Under the pieces are notes generated by a model. The model was not told where the DNA came from, did not search any database, and saw nothing but the letters and a program-made list of their open reading frames with translations. From an uncultured Methylococcaceae bacterium (GTDB lineage: Bacteria > Pseudomonadota > Gammaproteobacteria > Methylococcales > Methylomonadaceae), in NCBI GenBank assembly GCA_903903765.1, contig CAIVAH010000077.1:1-8747 (forward strand): 8,747 nt of DNA, read 5' to 3'. Position 1 is the stretch's first letter, and the number at the start of each line of letters is the position of its first letter. Shown here piece by piece: positions 1 to 6,255 of this stretch. Made by a program: the position numbers and the translations under genes.

Positions 1-64
1 TAAAATACTAAATTAATATTTAATATATAAATGTTAGTGAATTAGTTTAAATCAAGGAAATTAA
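1..64. other. AT-rich region downstream of the response regulator
   Basis: These 64 bases follow the stop codon of the FixJ-type regulator. They are almost entirely A and T and contain no GC-rich hairpin, gene or clear terminator. A short TAAAT/ATTTA repeat is visible but is expected by chance at this composition. The end of the transcript may lie beyond the window. Confidence 0.4.
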
Positions 65-724
65 CTAAGCTTTATTAGCTAATTCAACCAATTTGACTAA
101 ATCGACTATTTTTGAAACACCTAATTTTTCAAAAGCGTGTTGGCGATGCAACTTTACCGTACGTAAAGCGATATCAAGTTCTTCGGCAATTTCACGATTA
201 ATTTTACCGAGCATAAGAAGCTGAATAACTTCCAGTTCACGACTGGTTAAAGTGGAAAAAAGCTTTTTAGCATTTGCATGACTGTCCAAAAAAACCTGAC
301 TTTCTGTACTTTTAGACATTGCCTCTTCAACAGCTACCAGCAACACATCTACATCAAAAGGTTTAATTAAAAAATCTATAGCACCCGTGCGAAGGCCCTC
401 AACGGCCTCATAAGCACCACTTCCACCGCTCATTAAAATTAACGGCGGGTTTCCCTTATCAACTAATAGTTTTTGTAATGTTAAACCATCAACTTCTGGC
501 ATCTTAACATCACTTAACACACACCATGGACCAGGAAATTTTAATTCCGGATCAATTTCAACTTGCAAAAACTCTTGCGCTGACAAATAACTTTCGCAGT
601 GATAACCCTCCATATCCAACAAAGCCTGCATCACCGAAATAATTTCTGCGTCGTCATCAATCAATACAATTCGACCACGTAAGCAACGCGCTGCTATATT
701 ACGATCTGCCACAGTAATTGGCAC
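65..724 (-). CDS. FixJ/NarL-type response regulator with LuxR-like HTH
   Basis: This two-domain transcription regulator is the only DNA-binding output of the cluster. Counted from the chosen start it has 219 residues. The receiver shows acidic residues D23-D24-D25 (LIDDDAEI), phosphorylated D72 (CVLSDVKMPEVDG), S99 in place of the switch threonine, and K121-P122. A linker leads to a LuxR-type helix-turn-helix at about 159-214 (LTSRELEVIQLLMLGKINRE, then RTVKLHRQHAFEKLGV). This is the classic FixJ layout, and FixJ-type regulators are usual partners of HPK4 kinases. The start is uncertain because no ATG exists near the N-terminus. I chose the GTG at 724 because AGGGA stands 5 bases before it. 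Alternatives are a TTG at 784 that overlaps the kinase stop codon (239 residues), and GTGs at 739 and 712. The family is certain; target genes are unknown. Confidence 0.92.
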   Translation of the reverse strand: MPITVADRNIAARCLRGRIVLIDDDAEIISVMQALLDMEGYHCESYLSAQEFLQVEIDPELKFPGPWCVLSDVKMPEVDGLTLQKLLVDKGNPPLILMSGGSGAYEAVEGLRTGAIDFLIKPFDVDVLLVAVEEAMSKSTESQVFLDSHANAKKLFSTLTSRELEVIQLLMLGKINREIAEELDIALRTVKLHRQHAFEKLGVSKIVDLVKLVELANKA

Positions 725-729
725 TCTAG

Positions 730-734
730 TCCCT
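730..734 (-). promoter_or_regulatory. Ribosome binding site AGGGA for the FixJ-type regulator
   Basis: On the minus strand AGGGA is followed by a 5-base spacer and a GTG codon in the frame of the response regulator. It is the best Shine-Dalgarno match before any possible start of that gene and decides my choice of 724 over the TTG at 784. Confidence 0.5.
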
Positions 735-780
735 ATCACGCCTTTAACCCTGCACCGACATAATAAAATATTTACGCAAA

Positions 781-2229
781 TCAACCACCATCACAACTGT
801 CCGCTACTCTCAGTTCACAAGCATTACAATCGTTACTTCCTGCTGGCAACATAATTTCAAAGCAAGCTCCACCTTCTTTAGCATTACTAATAAAAAACTG
901 ACCATTATGTTGCTCAATGATATTCTTCGAAATTGACAAACCTAACCCTAAACCGTCAGTTTTTGTAGTAAAAAAAGGCTCCATAATGTTCTTCAAAACA
1001 AACTCTGACAATCCAGGACCATTATCCAGCACACTAATCACAATCCAGTCTTCAAAATGACTCACAGACACCGTTATTACTCCATCTAGAACCCCATTTA
1101 AAGCTTCTAAAGCATTACGATAAAGATTGATCAATACTTGAGATAATTGCGTTGCATCACATGTTACCTGTGCAATACTTTGATCACACTCAAATATAAA
1201 ATCGACATTGTTTACCATTGCCTCTTGATTGATAAACTGAGCCGTCTCTTGAACCAATTGAGTAACATTAACATACTGCTTTTCGATAGAAGTTGGCCTA
1301 ATAAAACCTCGAACCTTTTCGATTATTGAATTTGCTCGCCGAGTATTTAGGATAATACTATCTAGAACATTAGTTAATTGATTAACATCTAAAAGCCCTC
1401 GCTCAATACCCGTTTTAGCCATTTGTGTTTTTGCCATAATTGCCGTCAAAGGCTGATTAATCTCATGACCAATTGAAGCCGAGAGCGCACCTAAGCTACG
1501 TTGCCTATCTAACTGTGCAATTATCTGCTGACTTTTCGTTAATTCCTCAAATCTCGTTAGATTTAATTTAATTTTTGAGCTAATTAATTGATCAAGCGAC
1601 ATACCAATATAAGCAAAATTACTAATAACAACACTTAATACGCCCACCATACACGCATTGAGAGAGATAATATTTGTATTAAAAATTTCAGGATTAGTAG
1701 TATTTTGAAACAACATTATGCCTTGCATTATCACGGCTATAAATAAAATAAAATGAACTAAAGCAATAAAATAAGCGTTATAAATATTTAATTTATGCCC
1801 AACCAGAAGAGCATACAGAATAATAATTAAATTAAAAATCGCGTGATAAAAAATTACAAATTCTAAACGCAATAATTCGTCATGCAAACCAATCCAGATG
1901 CTTTGATAAATAACAAAGAAAAACAAGATACAACCACACAACCATAAAAGTCGTAGAGGAGGATTTAACTCCAGGCGCAACGCTTGAATGCGCCCCAAAT
2001 AACCCATTATAAATAACACATTAGACACTGTGAATGACCATACAGGCATAGAATTACCCTGCAATATAAGAAACACCCCAAAACCAAAACACAAACCACT
2101 AACACACCAATAATTTAATTGGAGTGAAAATCTACCTATCAATACACCCCAAGTCATAATGGGCAACAAAAAAAACAATAGGCAAGTTATTAAATAAGCC
2201 CCTGGGATATTAATAAAGTTATCGAACAT
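781..2229 (-). CDS. Seven-span membrane histidine kinase, HPK4/FixL-like core
   Basis: This is a 482-residue sensor kinase. The N-terminal 210 residues hold about seven hydrophobic spans (near 12-32, 40-58, 65-82, 93-113, 121-142, 150-172 and 186-208) with only short loops, so the signal is probably sensed within the membrane or by loops. I do not recognise this sensor family. A short helical linker (about 212-240) leads to the H-box GHEINQPLTAIM with H255. The ATP-binding domain has N372, D402-NGPG and GLGLGLS (426-432). From about residue 235 the core is very like that of the upstream MASE1-CHASE kinase: 46 of 80 aligned positions match in the dimerisation region by my hand count. After the ATPase fold ends there is a short tail with C468, C471 and C479. 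GGAGAG directly precedes the ATG. The gene starts 191 bases after the previous kinase stops, the largest gap in the cluster. Confidence 0.93.
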   Translation of the reverse strand: MFDNFINIPGAYLITCLLFFLLPIMTWGVLIGRFSLQLNYWCVSGLCFGFGVFLILQGNSMPVWSFTVSNVLFIMGYLGRIQALRLELNPPLRLLWLCGCILFFFVIYQSIWIGLHDELLRLEFVIFYHAIFNLIIILYALLVGHKLNIYNAYFIALVHFILFIAVIMQGIMLFQNTTNPEIFNTNIISLNACMVGVLSVVISNFAYIGMSLDQLISSKIKLNLTRFEELTKSQQIIAQLDRQRSLGALSASIGHEINQPLTAIMAKTQMAKTGIERGLLDVNQLTNVLDSIILNTRRANSIIEKVRGFIRPTSIEKQYVNVTQLVQETAQFINQEAMVNNVDFIFECDQSIAQVTCDATQLSQVLINLYRNALEALNGVLDGVITVSVSHFEDWIVISVLDNGPGLSEFVLKNIMEPFFTTKTDGLGLGLSISKNIIEQHNGQFFISNAKEGGACFEIMLPAGSNDCNACELRVADSCDGG

Positions 2230-2326
2230 CTCTCCGAACCCTATAATTTAGCAACAGTTTAAAAACATTTAGCAGGTGTAACTTAAGTTTAAAATCGGGT
2301 ATATTTAAGGATACATACTAAGCCGA

Positions 2327-2349
2327 CACTGTATTATTGAACAACAGTG
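2327..2349. repeat. Inverted repeat CACTGT-N11-ACAGTG between the two kinase genes
   Basis: Perfect 6-base arms flank an 11-base spacer, in the 191-base gap between the kinases. On the minus strand no T-run follows, so it is not a typical terminator; a regulator site or an RNA hairpin that tunes expression of the second kinase is possible. The rest of this gap is AT-rich. TAGTAT downstream of TTGTTC, 18 bases apart, is a weak promoter-like pair overlapping the repeat. Confidence 0.35.
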
Positions 2350-2420
2350 CAGATTTGTTAAAATAATACGTAATAGCGCTAAAGTGCGACCACCCTTGTA
2401 TTTTTTAACAGCAAATTTTC

Positions 2421-4769
2421 TTAACCTTCAGATACTGGGAGTCTTATTTCAAAACACGCACCACCTTGCTCAGCATTACTTATTAACAATCGACCATGGT
2501 GTTGCTCGATAATATCTTTCGAAATAGATAAACCCAAACCTAACCCATTAGCTTTAGTCGTATAAAAAGGCGTAGAAACCCTTTCTAAAGCATCTTTAGT
2601 AAAGCCAGGACCACTATCCGCAATTGTCAACACCACCCAACTTTCAATATATTTAATAGTAACAAACAAATTACGCACCTCTGAGAACTGCAGCACCTCT
2701 ACTGCATTTCGATAAATATTTAATATGACCTGAGACAACTGTAAAGCGTCACCCAAAACAAACAGTTCTTCATCATCTACAAAAAATTGCACCGAAATAT
2801 GTGCCGCCATCAGATCTTGAGTTAAAAACTCCAATGATTCTTTAACTACCGCAACTATATCAACCGAGGATCTTTCCATTTGAGACGGCTCAATAAATCC
2901 ACGAATTTTTTCAATAATTAAATTAGTACGCCGGACGTTAAATATTACCTTTTCTAGCAAACCACTTAATAACTCAGGCGACATGCGGCCTTTTTCTAAT
3001 CCACGCTGTGCAACTTGAGCATTGGTCATAATCGCTGTTAATGGTTGATTTAACTCATGCCCTAAAGAAGCAGCCATAGCACCAAGACTCCGTTGCCTAT
3101 CTAAATGCGCAATAAACTGACTTTGGCGAGATCTTTCTTGAACTTGATCATTCAACAACATCTCCCGCCCTGAAACCACCCAAATAAAAGCACCCGCGAT
3201 CCCAGTTAAGATTAGTCCTGATAACAATACAATTTCATCATAATGGTGATGATGAAATATAAGCCAAGGTTGCGTAGGAACCACTTCAAATTGCCAAAGC
3301 CGATTACCCACAGGTATTGTAAATAGCCCCTGTAAAAAAAACTTTTCCCCAAAATAATTGACTTCTTGCTGCTTAGTAGAATAAGCCAAATCCCAATGCT
3401 TTTGAAAAAGCAACTGATCACCTTCTACAACACCTTTATCTACTGCACGATAAGCAATATTTTCAATAATTAGACCATCAAATGCGTAATGAGCGACTTT
3501 ATCTAAAAAGAATTCTATAGAAACATAAGAACTAATATTTTTCTCTCGATCTGCAATGGTTCCATAAGGTAATCCGTGCTTATAAATGGGCATTACAGCA
3601 ATAATGCTTTTTAACTGATTATTACTCGACCCCAAAGTTAATGGCCCACTCATCGCGATATTAGCACTTAACATTGCTTGTTCAAATACAAGTCGCCGCT
3701 TTGCATCTGAGTAATTATCAAATCCTAAATCAACCTCATTACCAGAAAAGGAATCCATAAAAGAAACAGGCACATAAAATTTACGTTGGCCAGATGAAAC
3801 TAATTTATTGTTGAAATCATACTCTGTGATTTGGAAGTTGGACAGCCCATTAAAACGAATAGAATTAATAAAGCCTTGCCTATCTTCTTCATAAATAATA
3901 GGACTCCAACTAAGCGACTGAATTGATTTTATTTCATCTTTATAATGACTCACAAAAGACTGAAACTCTTGCCTATTGACATTATCAGAACTCGCATAAA
4001 ATCTTTCTAATGAGTACAAAGTGTTTAAATGTGCGAGAATATTTTTTTCTAGCGCCGATTTCATGGCTGACGCTTGCAAATTAAAATCACCTTTTAACTC
4101 ATCATGACCATGCCGTTTAGCTGAATAAACCCCAACGGCCGTTATCGAAAACAACGCACATACTGTTAAAGATAAAGTTAATCGTCTAGTGATCCACGAT
4201 TTCAATGGCCATAACCAGACTAAAACTAATGGTGCGAATATTAAGATGCCTAAGAAATCCCCAATCCACCAAATGGCCCATTTATATAAAACATCAAGTG
4301 CAGGAGTCCTGCCAGTCAACACTAATATACCAACTGAAAGTGTTGAATTAACTAAGGCGCTAAAACCACCACCATAAAAAAAGAACAAGAAAACTTTATT
4401 ACCCTTAACAAATTCATTTGGGAATTCGGCAAAACGCTGCACTAAGTAAGCACCCAGAACCGCCTGCAAACTAGCGCCGGCACTGATTACTAAAGTAACT
4501 AATAATGAAAGAAAACATTCTAAAACTTGATTTGACCAAGGCGCAATCAAACCATTGATAATAAAGGCCCCTAGAAAAATACTTGGCCAAATACGATAAC
4601 CATAAAGCAGTACACTTGCTAAAGCAACACCGGAAGCAGGCCATATAGCCGCATCATATCCCGGATGAATAACTGAAAAATAACTTAACTTACCCGCTAT
4701 AAAATAAGCTAGGGCAACATACAGAAAGCGTAGCCAACTTAAATAACCCTTATCAGACCTTAATGTCAT
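2421..4769 (-). CDS. MASE1-CHASE hybrid-sensor histidine kinase (no receiver domain)
   Basis: This is a 782-residue membrane sensor kinase. Residues about 10-215 are a multi-span MASE1 membrane module with the typical WPASGVALA stretch. Residues about 245-430 form a periplasmic CHASE ligand-sensing domain, shown by EFQSFVSHYKDEI, the LSWSP turn, GFDNYSDAKRR and the PIY near 394-396. A last membrane span at 512-532 leads to the kinase core. The H-box is GHELNQPLTAIM with phosphoacceptor H571, the N-box has N688, G1 is D718-SGPG and G2 is GLGLGLS at 742-748. This H-box is typical of the HPK4 (FixL-like) class, whose partners are often FixJ-type regulators such as the one at the end of this cluster. 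Four histidines in a row (506-509) sit at the outer face of the last span. The ligand is unknown; CHASE ligands in bacteria are diverse. The start codon lacks a strong ribosome site. Confidence 0.94.
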   Translation of the reverse strand: MTLRSDKGYLSWLRFLYVALAYFIAGKLSYFSVIHPGYDAAIWPASGVALASVLLYGYRIWPSIFLGAFIINGLIAPWSNQVLECFLSLLVTLVISAGASLQAVLGAYLVQRFAEFPNEFVKGNKVFLFFFYGGGFSALVNSTLSVGILVLTGRTPALDVLYKWAIWWIGDFLGILIFAPLVLVWLWPLKSWITRRLTLSLTVCALFSITAVGVYSAKRHGHDELKGDFNLQASAMKSALEKNILAHLNTLYSLERFYASSDNVNRQEFQSFVSHYKDEIKSIQSLSWSPIIYEEDRQGFINSIRFNGLSNFQITEYDFNNKLVSSGQRKFYVPVSFMDSFSGNEVDLGFDNYSDAKRRLVFEQAMLSANIAMSGPLTLGSSNNQLKSIIAVMPIYKHGLPYGTIADREKNISSYVSIEFFLDKVAHYAFDGLIIENIAYRAVDKGVVEGDQLLFQKHWDLAYSTKQQEVNYFGEKFFLQGLFTIPVGNRLWQFEVVPTQPWLIFHHHHYDEIVLLSGLILTGIAGAFIWVVSGREMLLNDQVQERSRQSQFIAHLDRQRSLGAMAASLGHELNQPLTAIMTNAQVAQRGLEKGRMSPELLSGLLEKVIFNVRRTNLIIEKIRGFIEPSQMERSSVDIVAVVKESLEFLTQDLMAAHISVQFFVDDEELFVLGDALQLSQVILNIYRNAVEVLQFSEVRNLFVTIKYIESWVVLTIADSGPGFTKDALERVSTPFYTTKANGLGLGLSISKDIIEQHHGRLLISNAEQGGACFEIRLPVSEG

Positions 4770-4802
4770 AGTGATATTTTATTATTCAATAGCAGAAAGG
4801 TG

Positions 4803-5159
4803 TTAAAACAAAATTTTCTCTAACTCATCCAAATCATACGGTTTTCTTAGCAACCTAGCATCTTTAGGAAGAACACCTAAATTATTTATCTCTTCTATAC
4901 GTAAAGCAGTCACCATAACTATTATTAAATCAGGAAACCACACCCTGAGTTGCCTACCCAACTCCAAACCATTAATTCCAGGCAAATTTATATCTAAAAT
5001 GGCTGCTGTATACTGACAACCTTCTATAAAAGAACAACCTTGCAGTTTCGCTAATAACTCTTCAGCAGAATAATGCACCGTTGATTTCACACTTAACATC
5101 TGGACCCAATCACCAATAGCATCAGCAATCTCTTTATCATCATCAACTATTGCAATCAT
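4803..5159 (-). CDS. Stand-alone receiver (CheY-like response regulator)
   Basis: The 118 residues form one receiver domain and nothing else; there is no DNA-binding or enzymatic output. The acidic pocket is D6-D7-D8, the phosphorylated aspartate is D56 (in AAILDINLPGINGLEL), the switch threonine is T84 and the conserved lysine is K106 followed by P107. All key residues are present, so it should accept phosphate. It is the first gene of the signalling cluster and lies 33 bases before the MASE1-CHASE kinase, which is its likeliest partner. Known single-domain receivers act as phosphate sinks, shuttles in a relay, or allosteric partners; which applies here is inference. A TATAAT sequence 40 bases upstream could be its promoter -10 element. 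The start lacks a clear Shine-Dalgarno sequence, but the ATG sits right at the beginning of the receiver fold, leaving little room for another choice. Confidence 0.92.
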   Translation of the reverse strand: MIAIVDDDKEIADAIGDWVQMLSVKSTVHYSAEELLAKLQGCSFIEGCQYTAAILDINLPGINGLELGRQLRVWFPDLIIVMVTALRIEEINNLGVLPKDARLLRKPYDLDELEKILF

Positions 5160-5198
5160 ACTGTTAAGGTTAAAGGTTGGTTAAGTATCTAACAGGGG

Positions 5199-5204
5199 AT
5201 TATA
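5199..5204 (-). promoter_or_regulatory. Candidate -10 element TATAAT before the receiver gene
   Basis: A perfect TATAAT on the minus strand lies 39 bases before the ATG of the stand-alone receiver, giving a predicted leader of roughly 30 bases. The region 17-18 bases upstream (TATTAA or nearby) is a poor -35 match, so the promoter may need an activator. It is the best candidate for the promoter of the four-gene signalling cluster. Confidence 0.4.
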
Positions 5205-5274
5205 AAATGCTACCTTATGACTTAATAATTAAAAAAATCAATTAAAGTAAAATAACATTTTAAATTAGAAGCAA

Positions 5275-5291
5275 TCATAACAGAATTATGA
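5275..5291. repeat. Inverted repeat TCATAA-N5-TTATGA upstream of the signalling cluster
   Basis: This is a perfect 6-base inverted repeat with a 5-base spacer in the 179-base gap between the small gene and the receiver gene, about 70 bases upstream of the candidate -10 element. That position would fit an activator site, but in AT-rich DNA such a repeat may also arise by chance. Confidence 0.3.
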
Positions 5292-5332
5292 CGCACAAGA
5301 AAAGTAATATTTAAAAAACTAAGGGAATTAAA

Positions 5333-5358
5333 TTAAATCTACAGCGCTTTAGATTTAA
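5333..5358 (-). terminator. Hairpin over the stop codon of the small gene, possible terminator
   Basis: In the minus-strand transcript a perfect 9-base stem (UUAAAUCUA with UAGAUUUAA) closes an 8-base loop, AAGCGCUG. The UAG stop codon of the small gene is the first codon of the 3' arm. UUUAAUU follows directly and a run of six U comes about 15 bases later. The stem is AT-rich, so termination may be weak. It separates the tetR unit from the signalling cluster. Confidence 0.4.
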
Positions 5359-5524
5359 ATATTGCACAACGCACACACTGATAAACCGTTATAAGCCTAC
5401 CTTTTTTAACATCAAACCGCTGTTCTTTTATTATTTTCCATTTATGAAAGCCACTCTGACATAAAGTTTTTCCTTTATGTTTTTCTGCAACAGAGGGGCG
5501 TTTAAACTGAACAACATCACCCAT
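5339..5524 (-). CDS. Small conserved-looking protein with possible zinc-binding Cys/His set
   Basis: This gene encodes 61 residues. I cannot name it with certainty, but it looks like a real gene. It has a good ribosome site (TAGGTT, with 6 bases between AGGTT and the ATG) and follows tetR after 17 bases. The protein is basic, has no signal peptide or membrane segment, and has C22, H27, C50 and C53, arranged C-x4-H-x22-C-x2-C. That pattern is consistent with a small zinc ribbon, with the segment between the two knuckles (about 28-49) forming beta strands. The CxxGxHKW and CxRC blocks resemble short uncharacterised gammaproteobacterial proteins that I recall only loosely. Possible roles are nucleic-acid binding or an accessory protein, but nothing in the sequence decides this. 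The stop codon lies inside a hairpin that may end the transcript. Confidence 0.72.
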   Translation of the reverse strand: MGDVVQFKRPSVAEKHKGKTLCQSGFHKWKIIKEQRFDVKKGRLITVYQCVRCAIFKSKAL

Positions 5525-5530
5525 TTATTC

Positions 5531-5536
5531 AACCTA
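5531..5536 (-). promoter_or_regulatory. Ribosome binding site TAGGTT of the small zinc-ribbon-like gene
   Basis: TAGGTT on the minus strand is followed by GAATAA and then the ATG, a 6-base spacer. It lies in the 17-base gap after the tetR stop codon. It supports the small reading frame as a real, translated gene. Confidence 0.55.
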
Positions 5537-5541
5537 ACTTA

Positions 5542-6144
5542 TTAAACTTTTTTTGCAACCACTGACCATGCCGCCAACCAAGTTGGACTCAAATAAAAAT
5601 CAGCTTTCTTTTCTAACTCCATATTTAATAAGGCGCGTAAGGTTGAGTTAACTACGCCAAATAACTGGGCATTAATGAGATTTGGATCTAAATCTCTAAT
5701 CTCACCACCCCTAATACCTGCCTGTATAATTTTAATTATTTTTTGAAAAGCCGCTGTTTCATTTTGCGCCTTCACTTCTGGCAAGAACTCGTCATGCTTC
5801 AAAAGATATAAAAACCTCATCACTGCGGGCGCTTCATCAGTTAATCGAAACAATAGATCTACAATGCCTCGTAATTGCTCAGAAGGCTTATCATTTTTAC
5901 GTCTAATTTCGTCAATAGAAATACTTAAGCTATCTAAACTAGTGTCATATAACTGTAAAGCCATAGCGTGTTTATTATTAAAATGCGTATAAATTTGCCT
6001 GGTATCAGGCAAATCCAACAGCATCGCAATATCAGTTAAAGCTGTTCTGTAATAACCTTTAGTGGTAAATAGTTTTAATGCTGCTAACAAAACCTCGTTG
6101 GCAGTTACTTCTTTTAATTTCTGACTATCTATTTCCTGATCCAT
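5542..6144 (-). CDS. TetR/AcrR-family transcriptional regulator, target unknown
   Basis: This is a 200-residue protein, the usual length for TetR repressors, which bind palindromic operators as dimers and let go on binding a ligand. The N-terminal DNA-binding part covers about residues 14-63, with the first helix ALKLFTTKGYYRTALTDIA followed by the recognition region ending IYTHFNNKHAMALQLY. The usual GVSxGxxYxHF turn is replaced by LDLPDTRQIYTHF, so the recognition helix differs from the common form. Residues 64-200 are the helical ligand and dimer domain, which is too variable to suggest a ligand. The gene starts 111 bases after pgsA stops and is followed after 17 bases by the small zinc-ribbon-like gene, so those two probably share a transcript. 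An 18-base inverted repeat ends 15 bases before the start codon and is a good candidate for autoregulation. The family call is firm; function is not known. Confidence 0.9.
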   Translation of the reverse strand: MDQEIDSQKLKEVTANEVLLAALKLFTTKGYYRTALTDIAMLLDLPDTRQIYTHFNNKHAMALQLYDTSLDSLSISIDEIRRKNDKPSEQLRGIVDLLFRLTDEAPAVMRFLYLLKHDEFLPEVKAQNETAAFQKIIKIIQAGIRGGEIRDLDPNLINAQLFGVVNSTLRALLNMELEKKADFYLSPTWLAAWSVVAKKV

Positions 6145-6158
6145 TTTTTATTATTTTT

Positions 6159-6176
6159 CAGTGTTTCAATACACTG
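6159..6176. promoter_or_regulatory. Candidate TetR operator (perfect 6-6-6 inverted repeat)
   Basis: The plus strand reads CAGTGT-ttcaat-ACACTG. The arms are perfectly complementary and the spacer is 6 bases. The repeat lies just upstream of the tetR-family gene, its nearer edge 15 bases before the ATG, where repressor binding would block transcription. Length and symmetry suit a TetR dimer. It is not followed by a T-run on the minus strand, so it is not a terminator for that strand. Binding is inference. Confidence 0.5.
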
Positions 6177-6255
6177 TGTTTTGGGTGTTAAAAAACTAAC
6201 GGCTATTAATAACTTACTCCCACTAAGCAATTAGTATCGATTTTATTAAGACTGC

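Noticed and set aside
1147..1329. Open frame on the plus strand, 60 codons
   Set aside because: It is antisense to the conserved kinase core of the second histidine kinase and shows no domain or ribosome site.
2375..2395. GG-N10-GC spacing resembling a sigma-54 promoter after the CHASE kinase
   Set aside because: Only the GG and GC agree; the rest of the TGGCAC and TTGC consensus does not match well enough.
3212..3421. Minus-strand frame of 69 codons inside the CHASE kinase
   Set aside because: Shadow of the kinase gene in another frame; the kinase frame carries clear conserved domains here.
4189..4377. Open frame on the plus strand, 62 codons
   Set aside because: It is antisense to the MASE1 membrane region of the kinase; low-complexity protein with no recognisable feature.
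6177..6255. Terminator between pgsA and the tetR gene
   Set aside because: A TAAGCA/TGCTTA pair has a loop of over 20 bases and no T-run follows; the six-T run near the tetR side has no proper stem before it.
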